A program made the position numbers and the translations under genes. Source: an uncultured Prevotellaceae bacterium (GTDB taxonomy: Bacteria; Bacteroidota; Bacteroidia; Bacteroidales; Bacteroidaceae). Taken from it: 64,000 nucleotides of DNA. The stretch covers positions 40,038 to 104,037 of the forward strand of contig CACYNE010000003.1 of assembly GCA_902775605.1 (NCBI GenBank), read 5' to 3'. The number at the start of each line of letters is the position of its first letter. The first letter of the stretch is position 1. Under the pieces are notes generated by a model. That model was not told where the DNA came from. It saw nothing but the letters and a program-made list of their open reading frames with translations, and searched no databases. Positions 57,520-64,000 of the stretch are shown piece after piece.

Positions 57520-60500
57520 AGCGCATCACCTTATTATTAATAATGGTGGGCATCGTTATGAGTGCTTCGGCACAAACACTTTCCTTGGCTGACGCATTGG
57601 CCCGACTGAACCAACAGCAGGATGACTACGAGATATCCTTTATCCACAACGACCTGGAGCACCTGCAGGTGGTAGCCAACACACAGGGACTGAGTGTGCC
57701 TAAGGCCGTCAAGCAAATGACGAAAGACCAACCCGTGCGTGTCGTCACCAAAGGAAAGCAGATATATGTGCAATACAAGCCGAAGTCTGACAAACGCTTT
57801 CTGGTGCTGCAAGGCAAGGTGAAGGACTACGTGACACACCTTGACCTGCCCCATGCTGCCGTTCGCCTGCTAAATGCCGATGGGGTCTGTATTGATTCCT
57901 GCGAGGCTATCTCTTATATGCAGTATGGCAACAATACACCCATAGAACTAGCAAACTTTGCTTTCAGAGTACCTGCACGACCCACGAAATATACGATTCA
58001 AGCCAGCTATGTGGGCTTTAAGCCTACCGAAATGCCCTATGAACTGAGCAATATCTACCGTCGTGAACAACGTCGCGGTCTGCCTCCCGTCTATATGAAG
58101 CGCGAATCAAAGATGCTGAAGGAGGTGGTTGTCACTTCTACCAAAGTGCAGTTCTACTATAAAGGCGACACGCTGGTGTTTAATGCCGATGCCTTTGAAC
58201 TGGCCGAGGGCTCTATGCTCGATGCATTGGTAAAGCAGTTGCCTGGCATCGAACTGAAAGAGGGTGGCCGCATCTATCACAACGGCAAGTATGTGGATGC
58301 GCTGCTCCTCAACGGCAAGGACTTTTTCCGTGGCGACCACACCATCATGCTCGACAACCTGCCGGCCTATACGGTGAAGAACATCCAGATCTATGATAAG
58401 TGGGGCGACAAGAGTGAGTTTCTTGGACAGCAGGTGGCTGGAGACAACCGCTATGTGATGGACGTGAAACTCAAAAAGGAATACAGCATCGGCACACTTG
58501 CCAACGCAGAAGCAGGTGGCGGAACGGAGGAACGCTGGCTGGCCAGACTCTTTGCCCTGCGCTTCTCGGACCACTCGCGCATCGCAGTCTATGCCACCGC
58601 CAACAACCTGAATGGAGACACCAAGCCAGGCGAGACCGGCAGTTGGAATCCCCAGCGCATCAAGGACGGCGGACAAATGAGACAGAAACAAGCCGGCATC
58701 GACTATAACGTGGAGGACCGCAACAGCAAGTGGAAAGCCGACGGCAACCTGCAGGTGACTCATACCGACCTGAATCGCGAGGTCAACACCAATCGCCAGA
58801 ACTACCTGGCCACGGGTGATACTTACGAACGCATGACTAATGCCAACAGGAACAAGAACCTGAGGTTGAATACCAGTCACCATTATTATCGGGATTTCAA
58901 GATGTGGAACCTCGATATTAGTCCCTCACTCAACTATCAGAAGTTCAACAATACTGACCGTAGTATCGCCTCGGCTTTCTATCAGAACGACAGTCTCATC
59001 CACCGCAATCTGCAACGGGGTATTGCCGAGGGGCACGCTCTTGATGGAGAACTACGTCTCAGCAGTACGTTGAAGTTTCACCACAGTCCCGACTGGGCTT
59101 CACTTGACGCCGAGGCTAGTTTCACCGACCAGCAGGAGGACCGCTATCATCGGCAGTCTGTTGAGTATGCTGCAACATCGTCGCAGCCCTCAGAATGCCT
59201 CAACCGCTACTACCGCAACCACCCCAACCGCTCATGGCATGCGAGGGGTGGCGGCACCTATCAGATCAACTTCACCCAGCTCATCCGGCTGCAGTTGAAC
59301 GTGAACTATACTCACAACGACCGCCGACACGAGTCGTCGCTCTTCGATATCGACACCACCTACGCCCTCGGTCAGTTGCCGTCCGCTCACGAATACGAGC
59401 AGCACATTGATCGTCGCAACAGTTATACGAGTCATTTCTCTGAAGACATCTACGACTTCAGCCCCCGACTGTTCTATAACGCCTATAGCGAAGACGAGAC
59501 TGGTCAGAAGAAGTGGTGGGCGCAACTCGGCTTCCCCGTTACCATCGTTCGTCAGAAGCTCCGTTATAAGCGTGGCGACATCGACACACTCGTCACTCGC
59601 AACACCATGCCCTTCAACATCTGGGACTGTTTTGTCCAGTATAGCACTATGAATAAAAAGACAGGTCATGCCCAGAAACTGCTCCTAGAGTATATGGCCC
59701 AGACCTCAACACCTGATTTGCTGAACCTCGTCGATATGCACGATGATACTGACCCACTGAACATCCGCCTGGGTAATAACAGTCTGCGCAATGCTGTCAA
59801 CCACCAGTTCTCGTTCTATCACCAATGGGGAAACGCTAACAGTAAAGAGACAAGCCATCAGTACCGTCTCAGTTACACAATCATTCAAAATGCCCTTGCG
59901 ATGGGTTATCATTACGACCGCGCCACAGGTGTACGCTCCTGGCAGGCCGACAATGTGAACGGCAACTGGAATGCTGCTGCCGACTATCGTTTCAACACAG
60001 TCATTGGCAAGAAGCATCCGCTGCGCCTCAATGTCAGTCCGAGTATCAGTTTCCAGCACAGCGTGGACCTGATAGACCAAGCGCGTAGCACCGTCAACAC
60101 GCTTTCTTTCAACAACACGCTGAATCTCTCCTATAAGATTGGACAGCACGCACTCACCTTCAAGAGTACCACGCTTTGGCAGCGTTTCAGCAGTCAGCGC
60201 ACGGACTTTGAGACGCAGCAGCCCTTGACGCTTACCAATGGGATGACAGCAATCGTAAAACTGCCTTGGAACTTGGAACTGAGTAGCGACATGACGCTCT
60301 ACAGCCGTACGGGCTATGCCGACTCACAACTCAACACCAACGACCTGGTGTGGAATGCTCGACTGGCGCGCCCATTCCTCAAGGGAAGGCTGGTGGTGAT
60401 GCTCGACGGCTTCGACATCCTTGGTCAACTGGACAACGTAACCCGCAACGTCAATGCGCAAGGCCGTACAGAAACCTATACCAATGTCATGCCTCGCTAC

Positions 60501-60551
60501 GCATTACTCCACGTAACATACAGATTCAACAGGCTGCCGAAAAAGAGATAA
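57516..60551 (+). CDS. TonB-dependent receptor-like outer-membrane protein with STN domain
   Basis: 1011 residues: signal peptide (cleavage near A-S-A-Q), STN domain (~20-90; 'LSLADALARLNQQQDDYEIS'), carboxypeptidase-regulatory-like region (~95-190), a plug-like part ('FNADAFELAEGSMLDALVKQ', 'LPGIELKEGGRIYHNGKYVD'), then a large barrel ending in T-Y-R-F-N-R-L-P-K-K-R. The STN domain signals to the anti-sigma protein encoded upstream. The substrate is unknown. The 3' end of the operon has the palindrome array. Confidence 0.85.
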   Translation: MKRITLLLIMVGIVMSASAQTLSLADALARLNQQQDDYEISFIHNDLEHLQVVANTQGLSVPKAVKQMTKDQPVRVVTKGKQIYVQYKPKSDKRFLVLQGKVKDYVTHLDLPHAAVRLLNADGVCIDSCEAISYMQYGNNTPIELANFAFRVPARPTKYTIQASYVGFKPTEMPYELSNIYRREQRRGLPPVYMKRESKMLKEVVVTSTKVQFYYKGDTLVFNADAFELAEGSMLDALVKQLPGIELKEGGRIYHNGKYVDALLLNGKDFFRGDHTIMLDNLPAYTVKNIQIYDKWGDKSEFLGQQVAGDNRYVMDVKLKKEYSIGTLANAEAGGGTEERWLARLFALRFSDHSRIAVYATANNLNGDTKPGETGSWNPQRIKDGGQMRQKQAGIDYNVEDRNSKWKADGNLQVTHTDLNREVNTNRQNYLATGDTYERMTNANRNKNLRLNTSHHYYRDFKMWNLDISPSLNYQKFNNTDRSIASAFYQNDSLIHRNLQRGIAEGHALDGELRLSSTLKFHHSPDWASLDAEASFTDQQEDRYHRQSVEYAATSSQPSECLNRYYRNHPNRSWHARGGGTYQINFTQLIRLQLNVNYTHNDRRHESSLFDIDTTYALGQLPSAHEYEQHIDRRNSYTSHFSEDIYDFSPRLFYNAYSEDETGQKKWWAQLGFPVTIVRQKLRYKRGDIDTLVTRNTMPFNIWDCFVQYSTMNKKTGHAQKLLLEYMAQTSTPDLLNLVDMHDDTDPLNIRLGNNSLRNAVNHQFSFYHQWGNANSKETSHQYRLSYTIIQNALAMGYHYDRATGVRSWQADNVNGNWNAAADYRFNTVIGKKHPLRLNVSPSISFQHSVDLIDQARSTVNTLSFNNTLNLSYKIGQHALTFKSTTLWQRFSSQRTDFETQQPLTLTNGMTAIVKLPWNLELSSDMTLYSRTGYADSQLNTNDLVWNARLARPFLKGRLVVMLDGFDILGQLDNVTRNVNAQGRTETYTNVMPRYALLHVTYRFNRLPKKR

Positions 60552-60571
60552 CTCGTTATTCAAAACAAAAA

Positions 60572-60664
60572 TCACGCCGTGATTAAACAAAATCATGGCG
60601 TGATTTTTTATTTTCACGACGTGATTTTATATTTTCACGTCGTGATTTTAATAATTCATCGTGA
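60572..60664. repeat. Palindrome array with 21-bp period / tandem terminators
   Basis: Units start at 60572, 60593, 60614, 60635 and 60656, exactly 21 bp apart: TCACGCCGTGA, TCATGGCGTGA, TCACGACGTGA, TCACGTCGTGA and a shortened TCATCGTGA. Each is itself nearly palindromic, and unit 1 pairs with 2, unit 3 with 4 to form hairpins followed by T-rich sequence, so the array may act as two terminators after the receptor gene. Confidence 0.85.
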
Positions 60665-60682
60665 TAATCCTAAGAAAAACTC

Positions 60683-60750
60683 GTGGATGTCACGGGGACT
60701 GGTGAGTGACATATTTTGATATAAGATGTATGATGTAAGAAGGAAGAGGG
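60683..60750. repeat. Dispersed repeat, copy C
   Basis: GGATGTCACGGGGACTGG (also near 53160-53178 as GGATGTCAGGGGACTG) then TGATGTAAGAAGGAAGAGGG (60731-60750), identical to 54934-54953. The stretch 60751-61001 is AT-rich and contains an imperfect inverted repeat near 60823-60852 (ACAATGCTAAAGC / CTTTGCATTGT). Confidence 0.65.
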
Positions 60751-61001
60751 TTCATCTTTTCCTTCTTTTTTTTTATTCTTCCCCATGTAACATTTGACTA
60801 TGTCGAATTCCGTCACGACTCGACAATGCTAAAGCAAGCTTTGCATTGTGCTCACTGCTCCGTTATTTTCGGATTTTGCATACTATATAAGTAGATTTAG
60901 AGTCCCTTAATCGCTCGGCCTTTGGACGCTTGCTACCAACGGGACGCAAGAATGCAGGGAATAAAAAAAGTTTTTTCTTTGTGTTTTTTCTTTATTATTA
61001 G

Positions 61002-61009
61002 TAAATTTG
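61002..61009 (+). promoter_or_regulatory. -7 box of the BRO-N gene
   Basis: TAAATTTG with a TTG 20 bp upstream, only 9 bp before the ATG at 61019. Confidence 0.6.
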
Positions 61010-61018
61010 CAAACGATT

Positions 61019-61885
61019 ATGGGAAAGAAAGAATTGATTCAGCTGTTTGGAGAACAGAAAGTGCGAACAAAGTGGGATGATGAGAAGCAGAAATGGTACT
61101 TCTCTATCGTCGACGTATGTGGGGTGCTGACGGATCAGCCAGACGAGAAGCATGCGAGAAACTATTGGAAGGTACTTAAACACAGACTTAAAAAAGAGGG
61201 AAATGAAACGGTTACAAATTGTAACCAGTTGAAACTTCGTGCTGCTGACGGCAAGATGCGACTGACCGATGTGGCTGACATGGAGCAGATGTTCCGATTG
61301 ATTGAGTCTATACCTTCGAAGAAGGCTGAGCCTTTCAAACAGTGGATGGCAGAAGTGGCTGCACGACGCGTTGACCAGATGCAAGACCCAGAGTTGAACT
61401 TTGAACAGGCTTATGCTGACTATCGCAGGTTGGGCTATTCTGATAAATGGATTAACCAGCGACTGAAGAGCATTGAGGTACGCAAGGAACTGACGGATGA
61501 ATGGGACAGGGCTGGCGTGAAAGAGGGGCAGCAGTATGCCTCGCTGACAGATATTATCACCCAGGCTTGGAGTGGAAAAACCACGAGACAGTATAAGCAG
61601 TACAAGGGATTGAAGAAGGAGAGTCTGCGCGACAATATGACGAACATTGAATTGGCGCTGAATATTTTGGCTGAGGCCTCTACCACAGAAATCAGCAAGG
61701 CTCAGAACCCAAAGGGATTCAAGCAGAGTGCCGAGGTGGCTCGCAAGGGCGGAAAGATTGCTGGTGATGCCAGGAAGAAACTGGAATCACAGATTGGCCG
61801 TTCTGTGATTACACGCGAAAAGGCCTCAGATTACCTGCCACCGGCAGACAGGATTCTGGAGTTGCCAGAGGAAACTGAAGATTGA
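61019..61885 (+). CDS. BRO-N domain protein, DinD-like
   Basis: 288 residues from M-G-K-K-E-L-I-Q. N-terminal BRO-N domain ('VRTKWDDEKQKWYFSIVDVC', 'HARNYWKVLKHRLKKEG', 'QMFRLIESIPSKKAEPFKQW'), and a C-terminal part 'LRDNMTNIELALNILAEAST', 'GKIAGDARKKLESQIGRSVI' as in DinD-like proteins. These occur in prophages and stress-response genes; DNA binding is likely. Own promoter and a strong terminator; a stand-alone accessory gene. Confidence 0.87.
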   Translation: MGKKELIQLFGEQKVRTKWDDEKQKWYFSIVDVCGVLTDQPDEKHARNYWKVLKHRLKKEGNETVTNCNQLKLRAADGKMRLTDVADMEQMFRLIESIPSKKAEPFKQWMAEVAARRVDQMQDPELNFEQAYADYRRLGYSDKWINQRLKSIEVRKELTDEWDRAGVKEGQQYASLTDIITQAWSGKTTRQYKQYKGLKKESLRDNMTNIELALNILAEASTTEISKAQNPKGFKQSAEVARKGGKIAGDARKKLESQIGRSVITREKASDYLPPADRILELPEETED

Positions 61886-61908
61886 TTTTCAAAATTTAAC
61901 TAATATCT

Positions 61909-61941
61909 ATCCCAACTGCAGCAATGTGGTTGGGCTTTTGT
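61909..61941 (+). terminator. Terminator of the BRO-N gene, direct repeat copy 2
   Basis: CCCAAC / GTTGGG hairpin followed by CTTTTG; first 26 bp identical to 55939-55964. Confidence 0.75.
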
Positions 61942-61990
61942 TTTACCAAATGTTTCCCCATTTTATCAATTCTGCCATTACAATATCTTT

Positions 61991-62191
61991 GTGAAGGCAG
62001 TTATCAGGAGTCGAAGCATTCCATTTGCCATCAGGGGCGCAAAGACGGCTCAGCCCAGTGCGCTCGACCTGTTTATGCAGCAACGCAGGGCTGCGGAAGC
62101 CAGCAAGGAGCCTGAGATGACGCTGGATGAAATCAATGCAGAGATTCGCGCGGCAAGGGAAGAACGACGTAAAAAGCAGCAGATGGTATGA
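61991..62191 (+). CDS. Probable antitoxin of a PIN-type module
   Basis: 66 residues, GTG start. 'AIRGAKTAQPSALDLFMQQ' and the acidic/basic helix 'MTLDEINAEIRAAREERRKK' resemble small antitoxins that precede COG1569-type PIN toxins. Its stop overlaps the start of the PIN frame by 4 bp (ATGA, 62188-62191). A TATCTTTG box covers the GTG, so the exact start is uncertain. Its toxin is broken. Confidence 0.65.
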   Translation: MKAVIRSRSIPFAIRGAKTAQPSALDLFMQQRRAAEASKEPEMTLDEINAEIRAAREERRKKQQMV

Positions 62192-62343
62192 TATACGTTG
62201 TGATTGACACCAACGTACTGGTGTCAGCTTTGATAACGAAAAATCCAGAGGCTGCTACTGCAAAGGTGGAAAAGGCTGGCGAATTCGTAGAAAACGGCAC
62301 CACTAAGGCTGTGTTTAAAAAGACTGGCCGCGCCATGCGCTGA
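62188..62343 (+). pseudogene. Truncated PIN-domain toxin (COG1569-like)
   Basis: 51 residues. The first ~25 (M-I-Y-V-V-I-D-T-N-V-L-V-S-A-L-I-T-K-N-P) are the canonical PIN N-terminus with the first acidic residue; from ~residue 27 the sequence (E-K-A-G-E-F-V-E-N-G...) no longer looks like the family, and it stops at half length or less. The remaining acidic residues of the nuclease are missing. 62344-62481 shows no intact frame. Confidence 0.7.
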
Positions 62344-62481
62344 CGCCGTATCACCGTAACATGAACATTTAGAGAATATGACAAACGTAGATATACGCCT
62401 CGTGGCACCTACTGGCTCCACTTCGCAGTTCGTCCTCCAAGTCAGGAGAATCGCCGTAAGGTTGCGTTTTTGCGAGCGTAG

Positions 62482-62610
62482 ATGAGCTTGCTCAATCTAC
62501 CGAGCCTTAGCAAGCTCGAACGAAGTTCAAAATCAGTGTTCAAGGAAAATGGTTTGGTGTATGATGTGAAGGGCATATTGCCGCGTGACATCGTGGACGG
62601 CAGACTATAG
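62482..62610 (+). pseudogene. C-terminal remnant of a nucleotide-sugar dehydrogenase
   Basis: The last 22 residues 'VFKENGLVYDVKGILPRDIV' plus D-G-R-L match the C-terminal end of UDP-sugar dehydrogenases of the VipA/TviB/WecC type. The 42-codon frame upstream reads as unrelated sequence containing a 9-bp inverted repeat (GAGCTTGCT/AGCAAGCTC). Probably all that remains of a deleted gene. Confidence 0.5.
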
Positions 62611-62632
62611 TTGCTGAACGCTGATATAAAGT

Positions 62633-62665
62633 AAAAAAGGTAAGGGCTACCCCCTTACCTTTTTT
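62633..62665 (-). terminator. Terminator of gltD
   Basis: Perfect GGTAAGGG / CCCTTACC stem, CTACC loop, with A6 before and T6 after. Confidence 0.92.
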
Positions 62666-62676
62666 ATTGTCATACT

Positions 62677-64000
62677 CTATTTCAGGAAGGCGTCAACCTT
62701 CTTGGCAATCTGTCTTCCTGAAGCCATGGCGCGAACTACGAGGCTGGCACCATTGGCAGAGTCACCACATACGAATACGTTTTTGGGGTACTCAGGATGC
62801 TCAGGCTTCAAGAATCCCATAGCCAGCAGCACCAACTCGGCCTTGATGATTTCGGGCTTGCCCTTCTCAACCATGATGGGGCGACCGCCCTCTGGGTTGG
62901 GCTTCCAGTCAATCTCCTGAACCTTTACGCCGGTGAGCTTACCGTCCTTACCGATGAACTCGAGAGTATTGATGTTCCAACGACGGGTACAGCCTTCTTC
63001 GTGCGAAGAGGTAGTCTTGAGGGTGCGAGGCCAGTTGGGCCAGGGGTTCTGGGGATCTTCAGGACCTTCCACAGGCTTAGGCATAATCTCAATCTGAGTC
63101 ACGCTCTTGCAGCCCTGACGATGGGCAGTACCAATACAGTCAGAACCGGTATCGCCGCCACCGATGACGAGGACGTCCTTACCCTTAGCTGTTACGCGCT
63201 CATCTTTGCTGAACTCCATACCAGCCAGCACACGATTCTGCTGAGACAGCATCTCGAGGGCGAAGTGAACACCCTTCAATTCGCGGCCTGGGGCCTTGAG
63301 GTCTCTAGCCGTTGGCGTTCCAGTGGCGATTACGACAGAGTCGAAATCGCTGGCTAGTTTTTCTAGCCCGGCTAGATCATCTAGTTTTATGGCTGCGCCA
63401 TACTTAAACTCGATGCCCTCCTGCTCCAGCAAATTGATGCGGCGATCGATGATGGCCTTATTCAGTTTGAAGTTGGGGATACCATAGCGGAGCAAGCCGC
63501 CTGCAGCCTCGTTCTTCTCGAATACTGTTACCTTGTAACCCATCAGGTTTAGGTCGTTGGCAGCAGCCAGTCCGGCAGGACCTGCACCAATCACAGCCAC
63601 CTTCTTGCCATTACGCTGGATGTCGGTCTTGGGCTGGATGAAACCCTCCTGGAATGCCATCTCAGTGATGGCGCACTCGTCCTCACGATTGGTAGTTGGC
63701 TCGTGGTTAAAACGGTTGAGTACACAGGCCTTCTCGCACAGGGCGGGACAGATGCGGCCAGTGAACTCTGGGAAGGGGTTAGTGCTGTTGAGCAGGCGGT
63801 AAGCCAACTCCCAGTCGCCTTTGTACAAAGCATCGTTCCACTCTGGGGCTTTGTTGCCCAGCGGACAGGCCCAGTGGCAGAAGGGCACGCCACAGTCCAT
63901 GCAGCGCGATGCCTGCAGTTTACGTTCGCGAGTGCTGAGCGTCTGCTCTACCTCGCCAAAGTCGTGGATTCTATCGTGAATCGGACGGTATCCCGCCTCC
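62677..64000 (-). CDS. gltD: Glutamate synthase small subunit, cut by the window edge
   Basis: At least 441 codons; the frame is open to base 64000, with 'EAGYRPIHDRIHDFGEVEQT' ahead of the in-frame M-D-C-G at 63900, so the ATG at 63900 is internal. Iron-sulfur cysteine motifs at the N-terminus (C-M-D-C-G-V-P-F-C-H-W-A-C-P, GRICPALCEKAC), FAD-binding 'VIGAGPAGLAAANDLNLMG' and NADPH-binding 'VIGGGDTGSDCIG'. It passes electrons from NADPH to the GltB large subunit. Five CTAG sites cluster in 63302-63393 (around 'LDDLAGLEKLAS'), like those in the mfd insert. Confidence 0.95.
   Translation of the reverse strand, partial: EAGYRPIHDRIHDFGEVEQTLSTRERKLQASRCMDCGVPFCHWACPLGNKAPEWNDALYKGDWELAYRLLNSTNPFPEFTGRICPALCEKACVLNRFNHEPTTNREDECAITEMAFQEGFIQPKTDIQRNGKKVAVIGAGPAGLAAANDLNLMGYKVTVFEKNEAAGGLLRYGIPNFKLNKAIIDRRINLLEQEGIEFKYGAAIKLDDLAGLEKLASDFDSVVIATGTPTARDLKAPGRELKGVHFALEMLSQQNRVLAGMEFSKDERVTAKGKDVLVIGGGDTGSDCIGTAHRQGCKSVTQIEIMPKPVEGPEDPQNPWPNWPRTLKTTSSHEEGCTRRWNINTLEFIGKDGKLTGVKVQEIDWKPNPEGGRPIMVEKGKPEIIKAELVLLAMGFLKPEHPEYPKNVFVCGDSANGASLVVRAMASGRQIAKKVDAFLK

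Noticed and set aside
60572-60664. Possible CRISPR array from the 21-bp repeats
   Set aside because: Period is too short, there are no unique spacers, and units pair as terminator hairpins.
60880-60960. Possible tRNA or structured RNA before the BRO-N gene
   Set aside because: No cloverleaf arms or T-loop consensus could be drawn.

Overview
The window looks like chromosomal DNA of a Bacteroidales bacterium, most likely Prevotella or a close relative (Segatella/Xylanibacter group). The evidence is the promoters (TAnnTTTG -7 boxes, mostly TACCTTTGC, TATCTTTG or TAACTTTG), A-rich ribosome binding sites, and typical families: smalltalk protein, DUF3836, DUF4369, DUF5686, BT_3928, BT4734-like/DUF3987, PL11 rhamnogalacturonan lyase, ECF sigma/STN-receptor operons, and C-terminal tails of the 'YDLRG...GVYVV' type.

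Layout. 1-3.3 kb: 5' part of a polysaccharide flippase (minus strand), a DUF6266-like protein with a Gly/Asn tail, and an unknown protein. 3.4-12.3 kb: outer-membrane protein, decayed GH2 beta-galactosidase, DUF5686 protein, and the operon DUF1599 - BT_3928 - tpiA - SPOR - folE, in which BT_3928 and tpiA form one uninterrupted frame. 12.3-24 kb: cca, a secreted protein plus a DUF4353-type beta-helix protein with a LytS/LytTR two-component pair, DUF3836, YbjQ, a membrane protein/HTH_34 pair, an outer-membrane protein, a SulP transporter and a secreted histidine phosphatase. 24-37 kb: mfd, dolichol-phosphate-mannose-type synthase, plsC, a phosphoesterase, a stand-alone MetH activation domain, pyrC, a DUF4369 lipoprotein, divIC, dnaX and asnA. 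37-42 kb: a 1458-residue PL11 lyase with beta-helix repeats, then a YgjP-like metalloprotease.

42-62.6 kb is accessory. It starts with a smalltalk/HU pair, a solo XRE regulator, an XRE-ImmA/IrrE plus unknown partner pair (toxin-antitoxin-like), and a BT4734/DUF3987 cassette ending in DUF5675. A perfect 40-bp inverted repeat (43375-43414 and 49350-49389) flanks about 6 kb of this. Next comes an HsdM methylase with a DUF1016 nuclease but no HsdS or HsdR, followed by a GIY-YIG nuclease embedded in eight copies of a ~45-residue repeat. HicAB, an ECF sigma/anti-sigma-like/TonB-receptor-like operon, a BRO-N protein, a broken PIN toxin with its antitoxin, and a nucleotide-sugar dehydrogenase remnant follow. 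The window ends inside gltD.

The less ordinary signal is non-coding: helically phased or palindromic arrays (10-bp period at 2018-2096, 21-bp period at 60572-60664, TGAC arrays at 43247-43410), two copies of a ~90-bp structured intergenic element, a dispersed GGGACACTCA-type repeat family, and in-frame palindromic inserts in coding regions (mfd, LytTR regulator, DUF3987, HU tail, gltD). Best candidates for an undescribed system are the inverted-repeat-flanked DUF3987/HU/ImmA region and the HsdM-DUF1016-repeat/GIY-YIG locus. No tRNA, rRNA or CRISPR array was seen.
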